DNA from: Nematopogon swammerdamellus
Lineage: Eukaryota; Arthropoda; Insecta; Lepidoptera; Adelidae
Length of the DNA: 64,000 bases
Direction of reading: 5' to 3'
NCBI GenBank assembly: GCA_946902875.1
Contig: OX336353.1
Span: 17,373,151-17,437,150, forward strand
Below are positions 1 to 12,400 of the stretch, piece by piece; within the stretch, counting starts at the first letter, position 1; every line of letters starts with the position of its first letter. A program made the position numbers and the translations under genes. The notes beneath the pieces are model-generated. The model was not told where the DNA came from. It did not search any database and was given only the letters and a program-made list of their open reading frames with translations.

Positions 1-275
1 GAAGGTAGGTGCCATACCGGAAACTTCCCTGGGTTGCTGGCTATACTGGAATAGAGGAGAACACAACCGAGGCTGCTATGCGGCTATCTTACATCCAGTA
101 CGGTGGTACCAACCCAGTCGGCTACAATTTGAGCCTACCACCTAGTAAGGGGCAAGGGAAGGGACCTACAGTTTTACACCGGTTCCGAACGGTGAAACAG
201 CAGGTGTAGGTATGTACTTAATTTTTTTCGTCAGTAAAAAACTCATTCGTACACGCCGACCGGATTCGTTGAGTT
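1..275 (-). mobile_element. SINE-A, inverted, cut by window start
   Basis: Carries ggttgctggctatactgg, aacacaaccgaggctgctat and cctacagttttacaccggtt; at 240-275 it runs into the reversed tRNA-like head (aactcattcgtacacgcc). Other copies: 17590-17770, 23915-24290, 26512-26885, 29640-29745. Confidence 0.8.
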
Positions 276-334
276 GACACTTCCAAGATTTCAAATATTC
301 ATTATTTTAATATTCACGTGTTGTCCCTACACAG

Positions 335-499
335 GACATAGACGGGGAGCGCAGTTCCCTCGCGGCAGAGGACGCGGAAGCGGTGGAAGCTGTGGCTGCC
401 CTGCTCGGCTTAGCACCGCCGACCGCTCAGCGAGTGCTCCTCGAGAGACAGATCAATGTGCGAGGCAACGTGACTGATATTCCGCTGCGGTTACATGAG
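335..499 (+). CDS. Myo10A: Myosin exon a: motor, before switch II
   Basis: Acceptor acag at 331-334, donor gt at 500. 55 codons, phase 0 to 0. Includes [21 protein letters not shown] and [11 protein letters not shown], the usual region before the HO/HL helices. The reading frame continues directly into exon b. Confidence 0.88.
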
Positions 500-3400
500 G
501 TTGGTGATTTTGGGCTATGTAGATATAGGTTGTAGGATGCTATCTTGCACTCACTGTATTAATTTTTGGGGATATCATTGTCAAAGAATCTGATTAGAAA
601 TTATAATACAGCATACACTGGCTGGCACTGCAGGTAATTCAGCGACTCTAAGGCATAAATATGGACCCAATACATACCTATACTCAATAAACATCCATTA
701 TATCAATTGTTCCAAACTGTCTAGGCTGATCCAGACATCAGTACTTGATAAATCTACTGATTTATGTAGTAAATTTTTACAATTAATATCTTAAGCAGTA
801 TCTCCACACTTTTATGTTGCTGGTGTGGAAGTGGTCCCTCGAGGTTCTGTTCCTGGAAGTTTTGCAAACACTGATAGTTTTTTAAAGGAAAACCAGTATG
901 AATGGCTCTGCCGAGGGACCAGAGGTACCCTGAATGGCCAAATACATCTCACCTCGCTAAACCACGCCCAGTGAGACACCATACCAGCAGATTAGCAGAC
1001 TATAAGAGCACTATCCACCTAACCTAACCTTCCGCAAAATTTAAAAACCCGTATATATGACCAGTGTGTCCTTGCGGTTTTGACGTACGGGTGTGAAACG
1101 TGGACGCTGACGGTCGGTGCTGTCCAAAGGTTGAAAGTTTCCCAGTGAGCAATGGAGCGAGCCATGCTGGGAATATCGCTACGTGATATGATGCGTAACG
1201 AGGCAACCCGCCGACGCACCAAAGTAGTCGATATTGGATACCGGGTGGCTATGCTCAAGTGGCAGTGGGCTGGGAACGTCAGCCTAAGAGACGACGATCG
1301 TTGGAGTAACTGTGTCCCACACTGGCGGCCGTGGACAGGAAAACGGAGCGTGGGAAGACCACCCGCCAGGTGGGACGACGAAATCAAGTACGTCGGCGCG
1401 GCGGAAAGCAGTGGTTCCGTACCGCTGAAGGCCGGGAGGGCTGGAGGAAAATTGGAGAGGCGTATGTCCAGCAGTGAACGCTTACACGCTGACTGACTGA
1501 AGAGCACTATCCACCGTGTTAACACGACGTTCAAAGAGTTCCATCCCTTCAGTCCCTTTGTTACTCATAAAGTGGACTACCCTCATGTTAAAAAGATGTC
1601 ATGGTGTGTTGTGACGTCTGCAGGCGCGCGAGAATCGTCACGCGATGGCGCGCGCGCTGTACGCGCGAACGTTCGCCTGGCTGGTGCGTCACGTGAACAG
1701 CTGCTCGGCGCCGGGGCGCGACGCGACGCGCAGCCTCGGCGTGCTCGACATCTTCGGCTTTGAGAACTTCGCGTGCAACTCCCTCGAGCAGCTCTGCATC
1801 AACTACGCCAATGAGAAGCTGCACATGTTCTTTAACAACTACGTGTTTTCGCTCGAACAGGAGATCGTGAGTATATTAAGCCGAGTCTCCTGCGAATGTT
1901 TTTTCGAAACATTACACAAGTAACATTACTCAAAAACATTATTTCTCTATGGTTTTCATACAAATGTGTATGGCCACGCCCCAATGTTTCGATGTTTCTG
2001 TGTAATGTTTCGAAAAAAACATTCGCAGGAGACCCGGCTTTAAACATTTTATATGTCTTGTTCTTTGATGCTTATTGGCTTTGACATGTTTGACATTAGG
2101 GGCCTGGGGCCTACCTATCCGGAAAATTAGACGTGGGGCCCCCTCCCCCCTCACCGTCCTAGATTTTTAAAATAGTATCTGCATTCGGCGAAAGCCGAAT
2201 AGATTTTCCGATTGATTGAGTAGGGGATGCATGCCAAATCTTCGTGGATTTGAGTTTGCTAAACCGTAAGTCAATATGTGTTATGTATGATGATATTAAT
2301 GGACTTTAGCAAGCCGGGGCGTTGCGGCCCCGGGCCCAGCCCGGGAATTCCCGGGTTCGCCGTAGGGCCAGACCGCCGCTGTTTGACATGGCTGTACCTA
2401 AAAATGGTCCAATGACAGTGTCTCCAGCTGAAATGTTGAATTAAGCTAAGCGACTTTACCTTTCCTTATAGGTACACTAACAACAATATGAGAGGTTCTA
2501 CTTCTCTTTCTAACTTGTATGTGTGTGTAGGTATAGCTGTTTCGCTAGCACCAGAGTCTGAAAATGCTATTTGGTTCTCATAACGCCGCACAAGAATTTC
2601 AGTTCACTGCTGTTTTTCGAAAAAGGAATAATATGTTTTTTTTCCTTATGCTACAGTATCGTCAAGAGGGTATCGTGTACAATCCAATCCACTTCACGGA
2701 CAACGCGGCTTGCCTCGAACTGCTGGAGAAACCGCCGCGAAGTCTACTCAAACTGCTCAGCGAACAATGCCACATGCCTAAGGTAATGTAATGTACAATA
2801 TTCACCTGCGTTTTCAGAGTTTTGTAGAAATTTCCAAAATTTTTAGGGTACCTCAAAACAGGAAAAAATTCACAGATTTCGTGTCTCACACGACTATCGA
2901 GCACATTGGAAATGAATGAAATGGAATGAATGAATTTTACTTTTTTCAGAAAGGTTAGGCTATAGGGCAAACCCTTAACCCGATCGTCTTTGTTTTAGGC
3001 TCAAATTGTAGCTGACTAAATTGTTCAGAGTAGTTTTTCTCAAATTTTTAGGGTTCCGTACCTCAAAGGAGGAAAAAACGGAACCCTTATAGGATCACTT
3101 TGTTGTCCGTCTGTCTGGCTGGCTGGCTGTCTGTCTGTTTGTCAATGACCCTTTTTCTCAGGAACGGATCAAGATAACAATTTGAAATTAATACCAAATA
3201 CTAAGATCTACGATCTCTTTAGGGTATATAAAATGCAAGCTTCTAAATTAACGCAATCAAAAGATACGGCCATCTATGTCAGATTTCATACTCGCAAACT
3301 CACTCCAATCAAATCAAAACCTATAGGGTATTTCCCGCCAACCTAGAATAATAAAATTTGGTAAAAAGTAAGGTCTCATAGCACACGTAAAGGAAAAAAT

Positions 3401-6400
3401 CCTAAAATTTTAATCTTGTAGTTATATATTTAAAAAAATTTGCTTGTTTTGTGTGTCAAGATCCCTTTTCTCAGTAATGAAATGAGTCAAGATATCAAAT
3501 TGAAATTAATATGAAATACTAACGTCTGCGATCCCTTCGAGTTATAGAAAATGAAAGCTTCTAAATCTATATAATCAAAAGATACGGCTATTTATGGCAA
3601 ATTTTAATACTTACTTGCAAACTCACTCAAATGAAATCAAATGCTATAGGGTACTTACCGTACCGTTGACCTAGAGTAATGAAATTTGGCAAGAAGCAAG
3701 GCATCACAAGTAAAGAAAAAATAAAAAAACAAAATTGTAGATATGTCGTTAAATATGTCATATAAGAAATATATTTTTGTATATTTCTACTCCACGAATA
3801 CTGCACAGTCAAACCATTGCTGCAGTGTTTATTTAGGCGGTTCGTGATTTTCCAAAATAATTGTTTTTGTACATACATAATACAAATATATTGAGTGATG
3901 GTGATGATACGGAACTCTCGGTGCGCGAGTCCAACTCGTACTTGCCGACTTTTTTTATATCATTCTTCGTTTCCAAAATATGGAGCGCCAAAATAAAAAA
4001 TTCGGAAAAAATTGAATTTGTTTTTTTTTTCACTATTTCGGCCATAACTATTTTCGTTTTTGACTTTCTCGAATAATTCTTTTTGTACCTTACAGCTCTC
4101 AGGAATACGCGCCTTTCTTGAATATCATATCTTCACAACTCTCCGAGATATAAGGGGATCGCACTTTTTCGTGAAATCGGAGCCTACACTGGAGCGAACG
4201 AAAAGACATTTCCAATGTCAAAAACGGAACACTCACGTGTCTCGATCATCGTTCAGTGCGGTGGTGGTGATCTAGATTTAACCCTACTACCTACTAACGC
4301 GAGTGAAGAGACCTGCATTTTTACATGAAATTCGAACCATCTTTTCAAATCTTGCAGGACGAAATGGTCTTCATAATGATAACGAAAAATGTTGCACACT
4401 ATTGAATCCGATGCCTCCAACAGCAGAAGGAAGAAGAAAGAAAAGAAAAATATTATTTATTTTCATTATAGGTATACAAAAAGAAAAGAAAACATTACCA
4501 AAAACATGAAATTATACACGTAAAACCTAAATTAATAACACAATTAATGACAATATTGACCCATCTCAGCATGTTCTATAGGTGCACAAGGCGACCTATA
4601 GCGCTGTTTTTCAGATGGGCCCAGAGTAATAAATAAAACACTAAGAAACATAAGCACGATACTTGTTTTTTCTACCCATAAACAAAGACTTAACACTATA
4701 TTTTTATTAGAAAAATGCAAAGCGAAAATCATTAGAAAAAATACATCCCGGCCAGGATTCGTACCTGGGTCTTTGGCTTGAGCCGCCAACGCGATAACCA
4801 ACTACGCCACCGGACCGTTACGTATTATCTCCAAATTTTCGCTCTCTTGCACCTTCATGATGACGTCGCATAATTTTTGCGAATAAAAATATAGATAAAG
4901 CGAGTACGTGCTTAGTACTAACATATAAACATAAAATATTATTAAAGACTTAACACTATAAATAACAACTTAAGGCGGAAATAAGACTCAAACTGTGCTA
5001 CCCGAGCACTGATGATTGAAACACGAACCGTATACAGATGTAATAGGTGCGAGATTCGTGCGATCTACTCGTGCGGTGGCTGATACGTCGCGCCGACGAA
5101 GATCGTTTGCGCGAAAATCACACTATATATTAAATTTCATGGGTTGGTAAGATGGAAAAAAATATTTTTTTCACGACGATTGTAGGGAAAAATATTATCT
5201 ATATTTCTATGAGGGTCTTGTATTGAAACAATTGATCTTTCCCAAGATAATTTAACTTGAAAGTACAATTTTCGTATTTTTCGTTATTTTTATTTGGAGA
5301 TTTATTTAACACCTTTCCAAAGTAGTAAAATATATTTTTTTTCGCTATGTTTGTTAATTAAAGATCAATACATAACTTTTAACTAAATATTTTTTACAGA
5401 TTTGTTATCTTTACCAATAGCTCAATAATTTCGTTTAAAGTTGACCTTTTGAGTCTTATTTCCGCCTTAAAACAATTCCTTATAATAACACAAAGAATAA
5501 TCAAGAAGAAAGATCACAAACTGCATTTAACTCGCAACACTCTTGCAGGGATGTGACAGCGCGTACCTCACAAACATCCAAGGCGAATTCGGCGAGCACG
5601 GCAACTTCGTGAAGGGCTCCCGGCGCAAGTGGGAGGAAGAGTTCGGCGTCCAGCACTACGCGGGCGCCGTGACCTACAGCGTCGACGGATTCGTGGATAA
5701 GAACCGGGATACACAGCAGGACGCCTTCATTGATCATCTGAGCCGATCGGCGAACCCGTTTGTGCGGGAGCTGGCTGATTATGTGCACGACTTGGCGCCT
5801 CCACCGCAGGTGAGAAATGGGGTTTTAGTTTTTTTTTTATTACTGCAAGCTCTGCATGTGTGTGTTCAATTGAGCAGAATTCCAGAATGTTTCAGCATGT
5901 GCACCCTTTCAAAATGTGTCAGCATGTGCACAATTCCAAAATGTGTCAGCATGTTCACAATTTCAAAATGTGTCATCATGTGCACCATTCCAAAATGTAT
6001 CAGCATGTGCACAATTCAGAAATGTCTCAGCATGGGCACAATTCCATAATGTATCGGTATGTGCACAATTCCAGAATGTGTCAGCTTGTGTACAATTACA
6101 AAATGTGTCAGCATGTGCACCATTCCAAAATGTATCAGCATGTGCACAATTCCAAAATGTATCAGCATGTGCACAATTCCAAAATGTATCAGCATGTGCA
6201 CAATTCCAAAATGTATCAGCATGTGCACAATTCCAAAATGTATCAGCATGTGCACAATTCTTTCCTTCTTCTTTGGTTATAGGTAGGCTGCATAGCGACA
6301 CTCTAGGCGAGTGAAATTACAGGCACAACTAAATGGACGGTGGACATACACTCCAACTGAGTTTAAAGCCATGCAAACTTGCGCTCCGCTGCCAGTTGAA

Positions 6401-9400
6401 ACTGCTGTAGGCGTGATGTGTACAACAATAATTGTAGATTACAAAATAAATAGTTTTGTTCGTTGACAGGAATGTGCCTTGTCAAGTCCGGGCACGGGCA
6501 CTACACAACGCGGCACCTCCAAAGGCAGACCGACCGTCGTGGACACCTTCCGCTGCCAGCTCCAGTCCCTTGTCGATATGCTGCAGGCCACCGATGTCTG
6601 GTGAGTTTGATGACGTTGTGAGTTGGTCTCGGTAGCTCAGTGTTGCGATCAGTCGACTGTCGTTCGTGGTCATACACACACCTGGGTGCGGTCACGACTT
6701 GGATTGGTGACAATCTTACTAGCATGTAAAAATTCAAGTTACTTACCTATACCTACATACTCATTAGAATGTTTATAAACATCGGAACAAAGCAGTAACT
6801 TATGTAACTTATGTAATACAGTAGGCAGTTATGTGTAAGCGAACGACCGGATGCGAGACCCTGTTTCCCATAGATTTAGATTTAGATTTAGATTTTTTAT
6901 TAATAATAATTTTTCATATTACAAGTCATACAATAATTATTACACCTAAAAATATTTATATTATTATAGAATAATATAGAATTTTTGTGTATATAAAAAA
7001 TAATATAAAAGGCCTTTTATTTGTTATGCTATTATCCTATTTATATTATTATTTCATGATATCATCACGATCTAAGAACTCCTCTGCGGAGTAGTATGCT
7101 TTGGTGACCAGAAACTCCTTGAGCTTAGATGAGAAGATACCGTCCGAAGGAGCATTTCGAATAGAATCACTCAGCCTATTCCAGATGGTGGGCCCAATCA
7201 CAGTTAGCTCAGGGAATCCTATTTTGGGAAACAGGGATCATTTGAAAGTATTCTAATATGTAAAAACAATAAAACATTTCTTTCTTTCTTTCTGACAGTT
7301 CGATCGTTGGAGGCTGAACGTGATTCGAATACCAAGTAATACAAAAATAAAAAAAAAAATTGTAAAAAAATTACGATATATTCAGTTAAAGCTGCTTGTT
7401 CATAAAAAAATTTATAAATAAAACTGTAGGTACATTCCCTTCTTAGATTACTAGGCGTTAGGGCATATACTGCCCGGATTTAGTGTAGCCGGCATGACCA
7501 AAAGGAAGCACTGGGATGCTTTCTTCCAAAGTGGGTGTCATTGGATTAAATCATGGATGTAGAAAAATTCACGGTTGTTGTAGGTGATGTAGCCAACCGT
7601 GTCAGTTTCCATTAAAAAAAATTCATTATGCCTGTTATTTAATACATAAATTACATAATATATAACGAAAGGAACTTCATTCCAAACGGGTGTCCCACGA
7701 CACCACGTCTCGTTTTTTAAAATATATGGTGTATGGTGGTCGTAAACATTCATAATATCGATACCCACATCACTATTGGTTCGATGTTCGCCTAATTATG
7801 GTTTTTACTTTAGACAACTTCATTCGTTTACCCCATATGACTAATTCTAATAAATAATTATGTCTCTGTCCAGGTACGTCCGTTGCATCAAGCCCAACAT
7901 CAGCAAAGAAGCTGGCAAATACAACGAGGAGTTGGTTCTGGAGCAGCTGCGATATCTCGGCATGCTGGAGATTGTGAGGATAAGACGCGACGGCTTCCCG
8001 GTGCATTACCCGCTGCCCGACTTTGCGGCGCGATACCGCTGTCTGATCAGACATCCGAGGCCTTTGAACCCAGAAGTCAGGTTAGAACATATGTACATAT
8101 TCTATGCCGTTCTAAAATGCACGACATTACGCTATGAAGAAGAAGTGCTGCTGTGTACATCAATCTTCCATGGTTTATTCCTCTGAAAATCTGTTTTATA
8201 TCATAGTTCTGGCAGCAACAGTAAGTAATTGATATTTTAAGACTGGCTCCAAAGGACTTTGTATCCAGAGCCGTTAAGGGTTTAATAAAAAAAAAATGGC
8301 ACTGCCCAGAGATTATATCTCCTGTCATAGCGTTTTTACTTGTTTCTGGCAAGACCAAAGAGAAGCACAGGCATGCTTTCTTCCGAAGTAGGCGTCATTG
8401 GATTGAGTCACGGGTGTAAAAAAACTCATATATCTCTGCGGGAGAAACATGTAAACTTTCAAATACTTTTGATTAACTACTGACGTTTCATCCATGAATG
8501 AAACGTCAGTAGTTTATCAAAACACTCTAATATACTTTGAAAGTCATTTGCGATATATTGGTAATCTGTGTTTGCGAGTTAGTGTGATAATAACCCTTTT
8601 CATCGCTACCTTCTATATGTCCAATAAATTTCTTCTAAACTGTCTATTGCATGATAAAAGTATTTTATTTTTATTTTACAGTGCAATAATGAGAATAGTG
8701 AATGCTTCCAAAGATGACTGGCAAATAGGACATACAAAAGTCTTCATGAGAAGCTCAGTACATTCTCCATTGGAGGCGAAGAGGACAGCCCTGCTGCAAG
8801 CGTGTGCGTTGCTCATACAAAAAGTATGTTTTTTTCTCTGCATTATTTAATCTCTGACAAGCTTTTGACCCTCTAGACTGTAATTTCTTAGGCAGGAATA
8901 ATTTCAACATCAACATTTTATTATATATTTGACCTTTAGTTATCTGCTTTACAATGTATGCAAAGGATAGCAGGATTTGGAACACCTAGTGCGTCAATTA
9001 ATTTTAAACGAGAGTGCATCCCTCAGGGCTTTATATTAGGTCCAGTTGTTTTTAGTGTTTCCACTAATCAGTTAGTTGCGTACAATTTATGATTGCTGAA
9101 AGTAAGGCACGAAACAAATACAAAAAGGTGTCACCTTTCATTTTCGAATTTCCAATGATTTCATATATGATTTTGTTTTTTTGATGCCTCGTGTTTTGCT
9201 TCAGTGGTACAAAGGTGCGATAAACCGCCGACAATACACAACATGGCGCGGCGCCGCAGTCGTGCTGCAAGCGGCGTGGCGCGGGTGGGTGGAGCGCGCT
9301 GCGTTCCTCCGCCTCCGACGCGCCGCTCTCACGCTACAGAGACATCTGCGCGGCGCCTTCGCCAGGGAGGTCGCGGCGGCCCTGAGGGAGATGCGCCGCG

Positions 9401-12400
9401 TGGAGCAGGAGATGAAGGTTCGGGAGGAGCGGAACAGGTCGGTGTTGATGATGTTTCTTTCATTTGCATTATCCGCATCACATTTAACTTTCCCACATCC
9501 TAAAGGTTCATTTGTAAGGAATGGGTCATGGCTTTAAGTGTCCCATATTTTTAATAGTACCCAATAAAGATTATTTTTATTTCATATTGTTGATATTTAT
9601 TATCTGTTGGATTACTTTATTGAAGCTGAATTGGGGTGTATTATTCTTGTATTATTTTTAATTGAGGCCTTTTGAATATTAAAAATGTTTGTATGTATTG
9701 AAAGATGCAATGATTAAAACGAAAAGATAAAAAAAATTATATGCAGGCGAGTTCTTAAAATCAAATCAATTCAAGCACTTTTAAAATTAAAAAATAATAT
9801 ATGAAAAATTATGTTGACTTGTCGAAAAGTTACGAAATATTACTTTTGTTATACAGTCCGATATGGGTGACTGAGTAATTTGGGCCGGAGCACACTCTTC
9901 GACTAGCCGATACCTATATGACCTTCAAAAAGGTGCCACACCGGAGAACTTCCCTTCGGATTGGTTCTTCACCTTTACCCTCTTCCTTGTTACCCCCACA
10001 GCATGGCGGAGAAAGCGTCGCAAGAGCGAGCGGAACTGGAGTCGATGGCGGGCCAGTTGCGCGGCATCACCGCCGGCTGCCCCCCGCCGTCGGCCGGCGC
10101 GGACTCTGTGAACCTCGACAGCCTGTTCGACTTCCTGGCGGACGTGTCGGGCCAGCAGCGCGGCGCGCCGGACGGCCAGCCGGCCTCGCACCAGCCGACC
10201 ATCGCCGAGATCGGCGACACCATGGAGAGGCTGGTCGGTGATCTCAACCAGGAGGTGAGAGCCTTGAGAATTTTTGACGTGATGACGTCATGTCTTATAA
10301 ATTGATGAACACCGGCTGCACACACGAAAAAGTGTCACGTTCCATCTGAGCCTGTGTGTGCAAGCGAGAGCGCGTAACAAGCGATAGAGAGGCACAATCG
10401 GTATAGTCAAAGTTACCATGGAAACGTCTTAAGGCGGTGACAAACGCCAAATACGCAAAACATGCAAAAAGTGCGACAAAGAAGGTCCAAAACTGACCAA
10501 TTGACACACATTCAGAAAATTAAAAAAATACCAACCTATATTTTGGTTCCTTACCAACAAAGTGCATTGCTGGTTTTTTTAATAATGAGTAAAAGTAAGT
10601 AATAAACATAAAATGAAAAAAATATAAAAAAAGCATGAATTTTTGAAAATCTGAGTATGTGTGTATTATTACAATTTTACAATACCACCGATTCAAAGGT
10701 CACAAAGCTCTGAGAAAACTCTATTCAATTTTTTTTATTATTTTATCCACGAAAGGAGATAAAAATAAAAAACAAAAAACGCCTACATGAAATTATTGAC
10801 GTAATTCTTCAGTCGGAAGGGTAAAATTTTTGCCTTCGTCAATTTAGCAGGCACTTCAATACTAGATACAATTTTAGTTCCGGGCTCGCTTGTTCGCTCC
10901 TGCCCTGCTGCGCCCGCGTGTCGGTCGTCATTTCTGTCTTCTGTGTTTGGATCGAATGGAAAAAAGATAGGTAGGTTAGGTATATTTGTACCGTGTGGGA
11001 TGGTAATTTAAAATAATAGCCCCACTGCATCTCTCCCCGTGCATGTCGTAAAAGGCGACTGAGGGATTTTTTTATGTAAACTGACACAGTTTGCTATATC
11101 ACCTATAACATCCGTGATGTCAGCCCATAACACCGGGTGAACTTAGGTGCCATGTCAGTGCTTCCCTTTGGTCGTGCCGGCTACACTAAACTGGACGGAA
11201 AATACAAACTATTTCGGGATATGACTCCCTTCTTTTTTTCCGTCCAGTTCAGTGAAGCCGGTACGACCGAAGAAAAGCACTGACATAGCACCTACTTCAC
11301 CAGTTGTTACGAGCTGACATCTCGGATGTTGTATTGTAGGTGATGTTGCCACCGTGTCATTTTCCGTACCAGTATACAGTACGACCGTATCAGTAATATC
11401 TCTCTTCTGTGGTATCTATCAGTATACGCTCCGGTACGTAACTTGACGGGGCGTTATACGCATGGCTTTCGTTGGTATAACCACAGAATAACTAATAGGT
11501 ACTGTGGTATAACGCTGTCTGCGCTTGAGATGCAAGGACTATAGAACCGTGCCTAAATAAAAGTAGCCTAGCAACAGCGGCGCGCTGCGGAGCGGGGGCG
11601 GCGGCGGCACTGTGGTGGCGCGGAGGAGCGGCGGCGCGGCGCGGAGGAGCGGCTTGTTATTGCTTGCTTGCATGCGTGAGTGGCACGCTGCTACTGAGTT
11701 ACCGCACCGCACCGTGCCACGCTGCCGCCGCGCGCGCCGCGCGCGCCAACCCGGTACCTATGTTGCTATGATATTTGCCATACATACCTAAAAGCCTATC
11801 TACCTATTACCTACCTACCTATTTTTATTTTAGTTTTCATCGATAGTCTATTTAGAGGTTTATAAAAAGTGGTAAGTACATGAACTAAAATAATTTGGAA
11901 GAAATTACAATAAAATGTTATTTAGGTAAAATAATAAAAAATAAAAAATTAGAATCACGCATCAGTTACATAAGCCACAATCATTTTAATAATTAAAATA
12001 ATAAAAAAGCAAAAAAAAAAAACATACGAAAGTGGGATTCGAACCCCGAACCATCAACTCTTTAGGCTGATAGCGACAAACTACGCTAAATGTGACTTGA
12101 ACGTGCGAAGCGAAATTAGCAGTCGCATGGTACATTATGTAGAATTCCCGAATGCTCAAGGTCGTTGGCGTTTGTCACGGCCTTAAGAATTAAAACTGTC
12201 AAGATCAGACAACAGAAGATCTTTCTACTGGAAATATAATTACTGATCTTTGCTCTATGTACTACGATTATTCCACGTCATCACGTAAAACTATAGTCCG
12301 TAAACCGACTTTACAGACAACCAATTTTTTTTTTTATAGAAACTGACACAGTTGGCTACATTACCTACATACAACATCCGTGATGTATGATATTAAAGTA

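Larger units (their letters stand above)
10428..12187. mobile_element. 1.76-kb element with 23-bp terminal inverted repeats
   Basis: Left end cttaaggcggtgacaaacgc, right end gcgtttgtcacggccttaag (one mismatch to the inverse). Holds head-to-head SINE-B fragments, a GC-rich core (11575-11755) and a tRNA-like sequence. No transposase recognised. Confidence 0.7.
10270..12330. mobile_element. Dispersed element hosting a nested TIR element
   Basis: Ends: gtgatgacgtcatgtcttat and, at 12277-12330, cacgtcatcacgtaaaac ... gactttacagacaaccaat. The same ends occur, inverted, at 30262-30870, where no 1.76-kb insert is present; one end recurs at 51650-51690. Confidence 0.6.

Noticed and set aside
1019..1534. 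171-codon minus-strand frame
   Set aside because: Shadow of the RTE LINE tail, whose coding strand is plus.
5860..6314. Overlapping open frames on both strands
   Set aside because: They are the 27-bp minisatellite read in different frames; the repeat has no stops and its length is a multiple of three.
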